A DNA stretch of 64,000 nucleotides from Photobacterium sp. TY1-4 (GTDB lineage: Bacteria > Pseudomonadota > Gammaproteobacteria > Enterobacterales > Vibrionaceae), in the NCBI RefSeq assembly GCF_025398175.1, contig NZ_CP099735.1, positions 1,116,001-1,180,000 of the forward strand. Reading direction: 5' to 3'. A model generated the notes under the pieces. It worked only from the letters and a program-made list of their open reading frames with translations, did no database searches and was not told the origin of the DNA. The translations under genes and the position numbers were made by a program. How positions within the stretch are numbered: the first letter of the stretch is position 1; each line of letters opens with the position of its first letter. Below, piece by piece: positions 7,970 through 16,661 of this stretch.

Positions 7970-8698
7970 ATGCTTGATATGAATCCAGACGTTCACTACA
8001 ACACGGCGCCGGTGTCGAGCACACCGGCCGCGCCTTATAATGAAGAACGGCTGATCCAAAAGCACCTGATCCTGGTGAAGCGCGTGGTCAACCAACTGCG
8101 CAGTCACACCAGCACCCATTGCAGCCTGGAAGATATGCAGCAAATCGGCCTGATCGGGTTACTGGAAGCGGCACGACGCTTTGATAATGTCGAGGATCCG
8201 AACTTTCCTTCCTTTGCAGTCTGCCGGATCCGCGGGGCGATTCTGGACGAGCTGCGTCGCCTGGACTGGCGCTCGCGTCAAACCCGACAGCAAGCGCATG
8301 AGCTGAACGACATTACCCGCGATTTGACCAAGCAACTGAAGCGACAGCCGAGCGAAAGTGAAATTATCGCCGCGCTGGGCACCGACAAGCACGACTACCA
8401 GCAGCGTCTGCATGCCTCCATGGCCAGCGAAATGCAGAGCCTGGATCAAATGCTTGAAGCCGGTGCTGATATGCCCGAGCCGCAACAAAGTGATTCGATC
8501 AACCATGAGCACACCCGCCGCACGTTAGAAGTGGCCCTGAGCAAACTGAAACCGCGTGAGCAGCTACTGCTCACCCTGTTTTACCAACACGATATGAACC
8601 TACACGAAATTGCACTGGTGCTGGAGCTGACGCCGCCACGGATCTGCCAGCTGCATAAACAAGCCCTGAAACAACTTAACCAATACTTGTCTGCTTAG
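7970..8698 (+). CDS. fliA: Flagellar sigma factor 28 (LafS/FliA)
   Basis: This encodes a 242-residue alternative sigma factor for late lateral-flagellar genes. Region 2 (about 22-95) contains DMQQIGLIGLLEAARRFD and the -10-binding helix. Region 3 follows (about 100-160). Region 4 (about 185-240) ends with a helix-turn-helix (NLHEIALVLELTPPRICQLH). The length equals that of FliA. It would be held inactive by the anti-sigma factor FlgM, encoded at 36151-36432. Its likely targets include the flagellin genes at the left of the window. Confidence 0.95.
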   Translation: MLDMNPDVHYNTAPVSSTPAAPYNEERLIQKHLILVKRVVNQLRSHTSTHCSLEDMQQIGLIGLLEAARRFDNVEDPNFPSFAVCRIRGAILDELRRLDWRSRQTRQQAHELNDITRDLTKQLKRQPSESEIIAALGTDKHDYQQRLHASMASEMQSLDQMLEAGADMPEPQQSDSINHEHTRRTLEVALSKLKPREQLLLTLFYQHDMNLHEIALVLELTPPRICQLHKQALKQLNQYLSA

Positions 8699-8706
8699 GA
8701 GTCCTC

Positions 8707-9564
8707 ATGCAAAAGCTTATCGGTGCACTGGTCATCATTCTCTGTGTCTTCGGAGGCTACCTCTGGGCAGGCGGCTTTCTGAAAGCGATCTGGCAGCCGG
8801 CAGAGATCCTGATCATCGCCGGTGCCGCCCTTGGCTCATTGATTGTCGGGAATCCGCCGCATGTGATCCGCGAACTTTGCACCCAACTGCGTTCGGTGCT
8901 TTCGGCCCCGAAAGATGAAAAAGAATTTCACCTGGAGTTGCTGGCCCTGATGCAAGCCCTGCTGGAAACCATCCGCACTGGTGGCTTCAAAGCCCTGGAT
9001 AAACATATAGAAACACCAGAAGACAGTGAAATTTTCCAGCGCTACCCGAAAATCGCCCAGGATGAGCACATGATCGCGTTCATTACCGATAACTTCCGCC
9101 TGATGGCGATGGGACAAATGTCTCCCCATGAACTGGAAGGCCTGCTGGAGCAGGAAATCATGGCGATTGAAGACGACCTGCTGCTGCCATCCCGTTCGCT
9201 GCAACGGATGGCCGAAGCGCTGCCGGGATTCGGAATTCTGGCCGCGGTGATGGGGATCATTATCACCATGCAGGCAATTGACGGTGCGATTGCCCTGATC
9301 GGCTATTATGTGGCAGCCGCCCTGGTCGGGACCTTCCTCGGCATTTTCGGCTGTTACTGTATTTTCGATCCGCTCAGCAACGCTATGGCCCAACGCATCA
9401 AGCGCTACATCTCCGGGTTTGAGTGTATTCGCGCCATCATGGTCGCCAGCGCCGCCAAAAAGCCGACCCTACTGGCCATTGATGCAGGCCGGAAGCACAT
9501 TCAGCTGGACATCAAACCGTCTTTCAATGAGATGGAAAAATGGCTGTCTGAGCAGGAGGCCTAA
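8707..9564 (+). CDS. motA: Lateral flagellar stator protein MotA (LafT)
   Basis: This encodes a 285-residue stator subunit with four membrane segments (about 3-22, 30-50, 175-195 and 200-222) and a large cytoplasmic loop (about 55-170). The loop should contact the rotor. The Pro-rich third segment begins [16 protein letters not shown], as in MotA/LafT. Its stop codon overlaps the motB start (TAATG), indicating coupled translation. Lateral stators of this family are proton-driven. Confidence 0.94.
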   Translation: MQKLIGALVIILCVFGGYLWAGGFLKAIWQPAEILIIAGAALGSLIVGNPPHVIRELCTQLRSVLSAPKDEKEFHLELLALMQALLETIRTGGFKALDKHIETPEDSEIFQRYPKIAQDEHMIAFITDNFRLMAMGQMSPHELEGLLEQEIMAIEDDLLLPSRSLQRMAEALPGFGILAAVMGIIITMQAIDGAIALIGYYVAAALVGTFLGIFGCYCIFDPLSNAMAQRIKRYISGFECIRAIMVASAAKKPTLLAIDAGRKHIQLDIKPSFNEMEKWLSEQEA

Positions 9565-10535
9565 TGGAGAATCATGTACCGGTCATCATCAAACGCTCAG
9601 CGCGCCGCCATCACGAAGAAAGCCATGGCGGTGCCTGGAAAGTTGCGTTTGCCGATTTTATGATTGCCATGATGGCGCTGTTTCTGGTGCTGTGGATCCT
9701 GCAGGTCTCGAACCAGGAAGAGCGGGAAGCTATCGTGTCTTATCTCAATAGTTCGAGCATCTTCGATCAAGGCTCTTCCGGGAATCCGTTCGATGCCTCC
9801 GCCGGCCTGTCACCGATCGATTTCGGCGGTGATGCGTCCGACCTCAGCTCCCATGATGCTGCCCAGACGATCACTTCGTTTTTCGACGGCAATGGTGATG
9901 GTGAAGAAAGTGATGCGATGATCCCGGGTCAGTTTGAGACCCAGGAGCAGCTCAGTGTGCTGGCGAGAGTCGTCGAGGAAATGGCCAAGCAGGTTTCGGC
10001 CCAGGGAAATGTGATGGTTGATGTGACCCCGCAAGGGTTGCGGATCATCCTGCAAGACGATTATAAGCAGAACATGTTCAGCCGCGGTGGCGACGAGCTG
10101 ACGCCTTTCTTTGAGGATCTGCTGTTGGCAATTGCCCCGGTGTTTGAGCGGATCAGCAACCAGCTGATCATCAGCGGCCATACCGATTCAACTCAGTTCA
10201 AAAGCCGGTTTAGCGATACCTCGAACTGGGAGCTCTCAGCCTCGCGTGCCAATGTCGCCCGTCAAACCCTGATTGCCGGCGGGATGCCGGAGCAACGGGT
10301 ACTGCAAGTCGCCGGGATGTCCGATCGGGCTCTGCTCAATACCGACGCGCCGCGTGCCAGCGAAAACCGCCGGATCGAGCTGTTTGTCCTCACCACCCCG
10401 GCAGCACAGGTACTTGATGCCCTGTTCGGCGGGGAAAGAAACAATGAACTGGATAAAGCTCAGCAGCAAGCCAAGTTCAACCAGCCGGTACTGCGCCGGG
10501 AACAGGCCGGGGCTGCAACAGGCGCAGACAGTTAA
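9564..10535 (+). CDS. motB: Lateral flagellar stator protein MotB (LafU)
   Basis: This encodes a 323-residue stator subunit with an N-terminal membrane helix (about 27-48). The helix holds the ion-carrying aspartate (D31 in [20 protein letters not shown]). A linker follows, then an OmpA-like peptidoglycan-binding domain (about 195-300) with ISGHTDS and NRRIELFV. The conserved aspartate context fits H+ rather than Na+ coupling. It is the last gene of the fliD operon, and a dyad-symmetric element follows at 10553-10600. Confidence 0.95.
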   Translation: MENHVPVIIKRSARRHHEESHGGAWKVAFADFMIAMMALFLVLWILQVSNQEEREAIVSYLNSSSIFDQGSSGNPFDASAGLSPIDFGGDASDLSSHDAAQTITSFFDGNGDGEESDAMIPGQFETQEQLSVLARVVEEMAKQVSAQGNVMVDVTPQGLRIILQDDYKQNMFSRGGDELTPFFEDLLLAIAPVFERISNQLIISGHTDSTQFKSRFSDTSNWELSASRANVARQTLIAGGMPEQRVLQVAGMSDRALLNTDAPRASENRRIELFVLTTPAAQVLDALFGGERNNELDKAQQQAKFNQPVLRREQAGAATGADS

Positions 10536-10552
10536 GTAAAACGGCATAATTG

Positions 10553-10600
10553 GGTGGTGATAGCAGTAACCCATAAATGCAAGATATTGCTATCATCACC
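10553..10600. promoter_or_regulatory. Imperfect 13-bp inverted repeat after motB
   Basis: GGTGGTGATAGCA (10553-10565) and TGCTATCATCACC (10588-10600) pair with one mismatch around 22 bases. No T-run follows. It may be a factor-dependent terminator of the flagellar operon or an operator for the next gene. Confidence 0.5.
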
Positions 10601-10633
10601 GTCTGTTGATTGTCAGTGAAGACACGGATACCC

Positions 10634-10924
10634 ATGCAACCTACGACAAGAATAAGAAAACCGGATAGCCTGCAGAAACTCTTTCTGTGGCTCATTATTT
10701 TCGATTACCTGCTCTTAACCATGTTCCTGGTCAAGCTCCACACGCTGCCTCTCAATACAGGCAGCGCTATCAGCTTATTGCTCGTCGTCTATAATACCCT
10801 GTTGGCTTTTCTCTGTTTTCGACGCGCCAGACGCCAGACGGATTATTACATTGTCTATCCGGTGATTTCAGCGACACTCCTGGCTTTCATCTGCTTCCTG
10901 TACTTCTTTTTCCTCCTGCCGTAA
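10634..10924 (+). CDS. Small hypothetical membrane protein
   Basis: This encodes a 96-residue protein that I do not recognise. A basic N-terminus (about 1-18) is followed by three hydrophobic segments (about 19-38, 46-65 and 75-95), so it is probably an inner-membrane protein. The ATG at 10634 is preferred over an upstream TTG at 10610, although neither has a strong ribosome site. Its last 57 bases overlap the 3' end of the convergent DsbA/FrnE-like gene, which is unusual. One of the two reading frames may be shorter in reality. Confidence 0.5.
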   Translation: MQPTTRIRKPDSLQKLFLWLIIFDYLLLTMFLVKLHTLPLNTGSAISLLLVVYNTLLAFLCFRRARRQTDYYIVYPVISATLLAFICFLYFFFLLP

Positions 10925-11581
10925 CCCCGATCCGTTCAGGCCCCTTAAGCTCTGATCGGAGAAGTCCCGGAATATCGCGCGCAAGCGACTGAGCTCAAGC
11001 GCTCCCGGAACGACCCAGCGCTGGTTAATCAGGAGGGTCGGAGTCGACGAAATACCATATTCCTGCGCCAGCTGTTGATCCCGCCGGATTTCCTGATGCC
11101 GTCTCGGGTCGGCCACATCCCGGATAAACCGCTCCCGATCCAGCCCGATGGCGACCGCGACATCCACCAGCACATCCGGATCTGCGATATTTCGGTTCTC
11201 GCTCAAATGCGCATGGGTCACGGCATCAAAGTAATCCCAATAGATATCGCTCCCACCCTGTTGATGGGCCGCCTTACATGCCACCAGCCCCGGTGTCGAA
11301 ATAGGATAATCAAAGCGCTGCTTGCGCATCCCGGCCACGTTGATCCGCTGCTGATCATCCGCTTTCGCACACTGCTCCCAATGCCCCAGAATAATCTGCT
11401 TGGCCTGCTTCACCGAGCCAAACTTTCGGATCTGATCGGCCCGGGTCGGCGACAAGGCGAATGCATGGTGATGCACGTCTAAATCAAACTCGGTGGCCAG
11501 CCGACGCAATCGTGGCGAGATGACATAACACCAACCGCAAATGACATCATGAAAAAAGTCGACGCGAATTTTCTGGCTCAT
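10868..11581 (-). CDS. DsbA-family oxidoreductase, FrnE-like
   Basis: This encodes a 237-residue cytoplasmic thioredoxin-fold protein of the DsbA/FrnE/2-hydroxychromene-2-carboxylate isomerase type. The CGWC active site is at residues 15-18, right after the first strand. There is a helical insertion, and a cis-Pro loop (SSTPTLLIN) near residue 190. AGGAG precedes the ATG, which overlaps the stop of the upstream transferase gene (ATGA). The C-terminal tail of about 25 charged residues runs antisense through the end of the neighbouring membrane-protein gene. It is the last gene of a three-gene redox operon. Confidence 0.85.
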   Translation of the reverse strand: MSQKIRVDFFHDVICGWCYVISPRLRRLATEFDLDVHHHAFALSPTRADQIRKFGSVKQAKQIILGHWEQCAKADDQQRINVAGMRKQRFDYPISTPGLVACKAAHQQGGSDIYWDYFDAVTHAHLSENRNIADPDVLVDVAVAIGLDRERFIRDVADPRRHQEIRRDQQLAQEYGISSTPTLLINQRWVVPGALELSRLRAIFRDFSDQSLRGLNGSGLRQEEKEVQEADESQECR

Positions 11582-12486
11582 GGCTGTTCTCCTGAATGTG
11601 ATGGCCACCAGCTGAGCTCCGGCCCGGCCGGCACAATACCGTACGGGTTGAGATGCCGGTGTGAGACGTAGTAGTGCTGCTTCATGTATTCGATATCAAT
11701 CGTCTGCCCGATGCGCTCAATGCTGATCAGATCCAGCATATAGCGATACAACCGGGTAAACGCACTAAGCGGTTGTCGATTGGCCTTAAAGTGAAGCGCA
11801 TACACCGCTTCAAAACGCACCAGCGTGGGCAATAAAAACAGATCGGACAAGGTGATCCTGTCCCCGTGCAGGTAACGGCTTTCACCAAGTCGGCGATCCA
11901 GCTGCGCCAGGGCCGAAAACAGCGTGTCACTGGCCGCATCATAGGCTTGTTGATCCGTGGCAAATCCAACGTGATAGACCTTGCGGTTGACGTTCTGATG
12001 CAACCACAGATTCATCGCCTCGATCGCTTTGCATTGCTGCGCCGGCACCAATGCCACCGGGTACCTGGCGAGCGGCAACCAATCTGTGGCCAGCATCATC
12101 GCCAGTGCCGACGAGTCATTCCCCCGAATGGTGTGCGCCTGTTTGTCCCACAATACCGGTACGGTCACGCTCCCGGTGTACGTCGGCTTCGCCTGAAGGT
12201 AACGTTCGGCCAGATGGGACATGCCATCCAGCGGATCAGGATGCGCATCATCAAACTGCCAGCCGGCCTCAAACCGCTCAGCCGCCACCGAAGAGACCGT
12301 GATCGCTTCCTCTAATCCCAGATAGCGGATCACCAGATAGGGCCGGTGGGCAAACGGACAGGCGTAAGACATATACAGGTGATACCGCCCGGCCTCTGCG
12401 ACGGTCGGCAGGGCGAACTGATCCTCAGCCACCAGATCGGCCGCCACTTTATCGGGATACCAGATCCCCTGCGCCATTACTGCCAT
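11578..12486 (-). CDS. Glutathione S-transferase, glutathionyl-hydroquinone reductase-like
   Basis: This encodes a 302-residue protein of the omega-class/ECM4-YqjG type. The N-terminal thioredoxin-like domain carries the catalytic Cys in YACPFAHRPY (Cys43). Most relatives have CPWAHR. The all-helical C-terminal domain (about 150-290) carries LDRRLGESRYLHGDRITLSD, the usual GST helix-capping region. The start at 12486 is favoured by AGGAG eight bases upstream. An alternative ATG at 12477 touches the previous stop. The family reduces glutathionyl-hydroquinones, which fits the flavin quinone-reductase-like gene upstream. Confidence 0.85.
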   Translation of the reverse strand: MAVMAQGIWYPDKVAADLVAEDQFALPTVAEAGRYHLYMSYACPFAHRPYLVIRYLGLEEAITVSSVAAERFEAGWQFDDAHPDPLDGMSHLAERYLQAKPTYTGSVTVPVLWDKQAHTIRGNDSSALAMMLATDWLPLARYPVALVPAQQCKAIEAMNLWLHQNVNRKVYHVGFATDQQAYDAASDTLFSALAQLDRRLGESRYLHGDRITLSDLFLLPTLVRFEAVYALHFKANRQPLSAFTRLYRYMLDLISIERIGQTIDIEYMKQHYYVSHRHLNPYGIVPAGPELSWWPSHSGEQP

Positions 12487-13046
12487 GATTCATTCTCCTG
12501 CGCCGGTGAAATCGCCTGCTCAAATGCCGCAATCAGATCTGCCAGCGCCGCTTGTGTTTCCGCGTCAAACGCCCCCTCGCGGAACTTCTCCTGATAACTG
12601 CCCAGGCTGAAGGTGGCTTTGACGTCCCCGCCCCACCACGGCATCAGGGTTGCCATATGCTTGAGATTCGTCGCCCCGCCATTTTCCCCCGATGAAGTGC
12701 TGGCCAGCAGCACCGGCTTCTTCGACGCACCAAAGTAAGATTCACCCGGCTCGGCCACCCGGGAGAGCCAGTCAATCACATTTTTCAGAAACGCCGGCAT
12801 CGCGCCATTGTGCTCTGGCGAAGCGATGATCAGAGCATCATGGGCGTGCATCATGGCTTTTAACTTCATGACATTGGCGGGAATGCCCTCGGCCTCCCGA
12901 TCAAGTCCGTACATAGGTAATTCATAATCACGCAGATCCAGCACCGTGACTTCAGACTGGGTCACTTGTGCCGCCAGGGCATGGATCAAAGTGTTATGAA
13001 TCGACTGGCTATGGTTACTGCCCGAGAACGCTAGGATTTTTTTCAT
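12477..13046 (-). CDS. NAD(P)H-dependent FMN reductase (flavodoxin fold)
   Basis: This encodes a 189-residue protein of the NADPH-dependent FMN reductase/quinone reductase family. An N-terminal phosphate-binding loop (FSGSNHSQSIHN, about 6-17) and the flavin-contacting SPEHNGAMPAFLKNVIDWLS segment (about 75-95) are visible. The ATG at 13046 follows AGGAA and gives the MKKILAFSGS start typical of the family. It is the first gene of a likely operon with a GST and a FrnE-like protein. The three together suggest detoxification of quinones or other electrophiles. Confidence 0.88.
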   Translation of the reverse strand: MKKILAFSGSNHSQSIHNTLIHALAAQVTQSEVTVLDLRDYELPMYGLDREAEGIPANVMKLKAMMHAHDALIIASPEHNGAMPAFLKNVIDWLSRVAEPGESYFGASKKPVLLASTSSGENGGATNLKHMATLMPWWGGDVKATFSLGSYQEKFREGAFDAETQAALADLIAAFEQAISPAQENESWQ

Positions 13047-13083
13047 CACGTATTCCTGTCTGTTAGTAAATTCGAGTTTTATG

Positions 13084-13139
13084 GTGAAACAGTTCACTCA
13101 CGGTGAAGCGGTTCATGCACTGTGAAGCAATAAATTCAT
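13084..13139. promoter_or_regulatory. Three 19-bp-spaced operator-like repeats
   Basis: GTGAAACAGTTCAC (13084-13097), GTGAAGCGGTTCAT (13103-13116) and GTGAAGCAATAAATTCAT (from 13122) start exactly 19 bases apart. The first two are near-palindromes of the form GTGAA-N4-TTCAC. They lie between the FMN reductase start and the divergent LysR gene, so they are probable binding sites on one face of the helix. Confidence 0.6.
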
Positions 13140-13183
13140 CCTAATTGACAGCCATTGGTAGATAAACAGCGCATCAGTTGCTA

Positions 13184-13205
13184 TATAGTTCACTATAAGT
13201 AAACT
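13184..13205. promoter_or_regulatory. Dyad near the LysR gene start
   Basis: TATAGTTCACTATA (13184-13197) is a perfect palindrome around TC. It overlaps the imperfect dyad AGTTCAC-N5-GTAAACT (13187-13205). The second dyad has the spacing typical of a LysR autoregulatory box, 35 bases upstream of the LysR start codon. Confidence 0.5.
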
Positions 13206-13239
13206 ATTAAACCGACATCCTCAGGGCAGCGGAGGCAAC

Positions 13240-14160
13240 ATGGATAAACTCAGAGCACTGACAGTGTTCAGAAGAGTGGTAGAGCTGGGCAGCTTTAAAG
13301 CTGCCGCGGAAGATCTGGCGCTGTCCAAAGCGGCAGTGAGCAAGAACATCAACGAGCTGGAAGATTACCTGAAAAGCCCGTTGATCAACCGCACCACCCG
13401 AAACATGCACATTACTGATCAAGGGCAGCACTATTACCACCGGGTATGCCATATTCTCGATGAGCTGGCCTCGGCCGATCTGTCGGTGATCGAGTCTTCC
13501 CACAACTTGAGCGGCTCGCTCAAGATCAGTGTCCCGATGTCGCTCGGTCTCCTTGAAATCAACCCGATCATCTGTGCGTTCATGCACCAGCACCCGGAGT
13601 TATCGATTGAAGTGGTGATGAACGATCAGTACGTGGATCTGATTGATCAGGGCATTGATATCGCGATCCGCGGCGGTGGTGAACTCAGCAGCTCCAGCCT
13701 GAAATCGCGTAAACTACTCGAGATGCAGCGTGTGTTGTGCGCCGCCCCGGATTATCTGGCCGCTGCACCGGATCTGCGCGAGCCCCGGGATCTGATCCAA
13801 CATCAATGCTTAATCTACAGCTTCTCGTCCTCCGCCCGGCGCTGGTTGTTCACTCATGTCGTCGATACAACAGATGGCGCAGCGCAAGTGCAGGAAGTCG
13901 ACCTGCCGCCCGGCCCCTATGTGGTCAATAACGGCATCGCCCTGAAGCAAGCTGCCTGCGCCGGCCATGGCATTTTATTGCTACCGAAATTGTTCGTGGA
14001 TGAAGAGCTCAAATCCGGCCAACTGGTCACCCTACTGCCAGACTGGCAGGCTGAGACCCATTCCCTGTACGTGGTGTACCCTTACCACAAGGAGCAATCG
14101 CAAAAAGTCAGGGCTTTGATTGATTTCATGGCCGAACATTTTGCCAAACCGCAGCCCTAA
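13240..14160 (+). CDS. LysR-family transcriptional regulator
   Basis: This encodes a 306-residue DNA-binding regulator. The winged helix-turn-helix spans about 1-60 (SFKAAAEDLALSKAAVSKNI), followed by the linker helix and a substrate-binding domain (about 90-300). It belongs to the CrgA/DsdC-like subgroup with RTTRNMHITDQG. It is divergent from the FMN reductase-GST-FrnE operon, with operator-like repeats between them. Control of that operon in response to a quinone or electrophile is inferred, not shown. Confidence 0.9.
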   Translation: MDKLRALTVFRRVVELGSFKAAAEDLALSKAAVSKNINELEDYLKSPLINRTTRNMHITDQGQHYYHRVCHILDELASADLSVIESSHNLSGSLKISVPMSLGLLEINPIICAFMHQHPELSIEVVMNDQYVDLIDQGIDIAIRGGGELSSSSLKSRKLLEMQRVLCAAPDYLAAAPDLREPRDLIQHQCLIYSFSSSARRWLFTHVVDTTDGAAQVQEVDLPPGPYVVNNGIALKQAACAGHGILLLPKLFVDEELKSGQLVTLLPDWQAETHSLYVVYPYHKEQSQKVRALIDFMAEHFAKPQP

Positions 14161-14271
14161 TCCGCGCGCCTGGGCTCTCCGGCCGCACTAGCAAGATCAG
14201 ATGAGCGCACCCCGACCTTCGCCGCTGCGGAGTTTGTTCATATCAATCACACCCCATCAGGAGTCAGCAAG

Positions 14272-15354
14272 ATGACGGAGACAAGTGTTTCACCAGCGCA
14301 AGGCCCATGGATGATTTACGGTGCCTATGGGTACACCGGCGCGCTGATTGCACGTGAAGCGGTCCGACAAGGCATGCGCCCGATTCTGGCCGGACGCGAT
14401 CGCCAACAGACGGAAACCCTGGCGCAGGAACTCGGCTTACCGGCGACTGTATTCGGGCTGGATGATCTCGAAACCGCCGCAGTAAACATTGGAGACGCTG
14501 TCGCAGTGCTCAATTGTGCCGGGCCATTTTCGACCACCGCACACCCCATGATGGCAGCTTGTCTGAAAGCAGGTGCTCACTATCTCGATATTACCGGGGA
14601 AATCGCCGTCTTTGAGCTGGCGCAATCACTGAGCGAGCAAGCCCGGTCGGCAAATATTGTCCTTTGCCCGGGGGTCGGGTTCGACGTGATCCCGACCGAC
14701 TGCGTGGCGGCAGCACTCAAGGCCGCCTTACCGGATGCCACGCATCTGGCGCTCGGGTTTGACTCCCGCTCCGGCTTTTCGCCCGGCACCGCCAAAACCT
14801 CGGTCGAAGGCTTAGCCCAGGGCGGAAAAGTCCGTCGGGAAGGACAGATTGTCCCGGTACCACTGGCCTACAAGGTCCGCCGGATCGACTTTGGCGATGG
14901 TGAAAAAGACGCGATGACGATCCCCTGGGGTGATGTCTCCACGGCGTACTACACCACGGGTATTCCGAACATTGAGGTGTACCTTCCGGGCTCTCCCGGG
15001 ATGATCGCCAATGCGAAACGGGCCAATTATCTTCGCCCGCTGCTGGGACTTCGCTGGGTCCAGCGGCTAATCAAAGCCCGGATCAGCAAAACCGTGACAG
15101 GACCAGATGAAGCAACGCGTGCCCAAATGCCGACCTTTGTCTGGGGGGAAGTCACCAATGCCCGCGGTGAACGCAAAACCGCCCGCATTCAAACCGCAAA
15201 CGGCTACAGCCTCACAGTCTCGGGCGCACTGGCAGTCATGGGGCATGTACTGGAAAACCCACCCGCAGGCGGTACCTATACCCCGTCACAACTCGTCGGG
15301 GCCGATCTCATTACCCAGCTTCCGGGCTCAGGTGAGCTTCAGATCACATCATAA
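14272..15354 (+). CDS. Saccharopine dehydrogenase-like NAD(P)-binding protein
   Basis: This encodes a 360-residue protein of the saccharopine dehydrogenase/trans-acting enoyl reductase family. The N-terminal Rossmann motif is YGAYGYTGALIAREAVRQG (about 17-35), followed by AGRDRQQTETLAQELG. FNCAG-type NCAGPF lies near residue 83, and the family's CPGVGFDVIPTDC near residue 133. AGGAG precedes the ATG at about 9 bases. The substrate cannot be told from sequence, since the family covers amino-acid and acyl substrates. It stands alone between the LysR gene and a convergent transporter gene. Confidence 0.85.
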   Translation: MTETSVSPAQGPWMIYGAYGYTGALIAREAVRQGMRPILAGRDRQQTETLAQELGLPATVFGLDDLETAAVNIGDAVAVLNCAGPFSTTAHPMMAACLKAGAHYLDITGEIAVFELAQSLSEQARSANIVLCPGVGFDVIPTDCVAAALKAALPDATHLALGFDSRSGFSPGTAKTSVEGLAQGGKVRREGQIVPVPLAYKVRRIDFGDGEKDAMTIPWGDVSTAYYTTGIPNIEVYLPGSPGMIANAKRANYLRPLLGLRWVQRLIKARISKTVTGPDEATRAQMPTFVWGEVTNARGERKTARIQTANGYSLTVSGALAVMGHVLENPPAGGTYTPSQLVGADLITQLPGSGELQITS

Positions 15355-15488
15355 GCATGCAGCTGCAAACGACATTGCCCGGAAGCGTCGGCCACCATCA
15401 ACCCACGCAGCCCTGACTTGTAATGGATTTGCTCCCAACGCGCTTCGCCCCCGTATTCTGGGGCGAGCGTAGCCGGGTGCGAATATAA

Positions 15489-16385
15489 TCAGCGCCCAGG
15501 CGCCGATTTGGGCGTTGTCAATTGCAGCACGACAGTGGAGACAATCGAAAGAAGGATCCCGGGATAGACAGCAACCGGGATTGCTTTTCCTTCCAACAAC
15601 AGCATCAACACCGCGACAAAGACCGGACTTAAATAGATATAGGCCATCACTTTTGCCGGTCCCAGAACCACGGTGGTTTTGTGGATGATAAAGGTCGAGA
15701 CCAGGGTGGCAAAGAAAGCGAGATAGAGCATATGACCGGTCAGCCTGGCATCAAACCGAGCCCAGTCCAGCGGCTGCTCCAACACCAACAGCGCCAGTGC
15801 CATCCAAAGCGCGCCGCCGACCAGGGTACAAAAGACAGTCACCACGCTGTCTTCTCCCCGGTGAAACAGTTTCATCGACAGCCAAAAACAGACCATCGAC
15901 ACGCATCCGAGCAGAAATAGTCCATCGCCCTGGTTGAGATCCAGGCTCAGTAAGGTTGCCAGATCGCCACGCACCACGACCCAGCAGGTCCCCACGGCCC
16001 CGATCAAATAGACTCCCAGTCGCTGCAACGAGATGGTTTCTTTGAACAGCAACACACTCGCCATCGCCGTCATAAACGGAACCAGGGTATATAACGTGCC
16101 GGTATTTAAAGCTGTGGTGGTTTCCAGTCCTTTAAACATGCAGATAAAAAAGATCGCAAAGAACAGACTCATCACCAAACTTCTTGGAAAGACCCGTATC
16201 GCCATCCGGATCCGCGGCTTGGCCAGCAGAATATAAGGCAGTAAGACCAGGGCCGCCAGCAAGAACCGGAGCAACGTCAGGGAAAACGGATTCATCACGC
16301 CGGAGAGCTGCGCCGAAGAGAGGAAAGAACCAGCCACCAGCGCGGTAACCAATACAGAGAGTAAGTGATATTTCAGGGTGTTCAT
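15489..16385 (-). CDS. EamA-family (DMT superfamily) transporter
   Basis: This encodes a 298-residue inner-membrane protein with about ten hydrophobic helices arranged as two EamA repeats (about 8-135 and 150-290). Motifs such as NPFSLTLLRFLLAALVLLP and a Pro-containing YLSPVFVAVLMLLLEG near the end are typical of metabolite exporters. The ATG gives MNTLKYHLLSVLV. The substrate is unknown. Its upstream region faces that of a secreted protein gene (16662). Confidence 0.88.
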   Translation of the reverse strand: MNTLKYHLLSVLVTALVAGSFLSSAQLSGVMNPFSLTLLRFLLAALVLLPYILLAKPRIRMAIRVFPRSLVMSLFFAIFFICMFKGLETTTALNTGTLYTLVPFMTAMASVLLFKETISLQRLGVYLIGAVGTCWVVVRGDLATLLSLDLNQGDGLFLLGCVSMVCFWLSMKLFHRGEDSVVTVFCTLVGGALWMALALLVLEQPLDWARFDARLTGHMLYLAFFATLVSTFIIHKTTVVLGPAKVMAYIYLSPVFVAVLMLLLEGKAIPVAVYPGILLSIVSTVVLQLTTPKSAPGR

Positions 16386-16661
16386 GTCCAGCCTTCCTGT
16401 GTCAGGGATCCAATGGGTGCATCACAACACCGGCACTTTATCAACCCCGGGCTGTAGATAAACACAGGTTGGGTAACTTCACTATTTACCAAAACAAAAC
16501 AATCAAAGGCAAAAAAGTAACTCCCTTCCGAAATATGACCAAAATAGTGAACCAACAGTGAACAATCTATTCACCTGAACCCTGTTTATCCCCGTCCGCA
16601 CCGCCTCTACACTGATTCGTGAACTCACAATTCAACTTTTTACGAACGCGGAGAGCAAACA

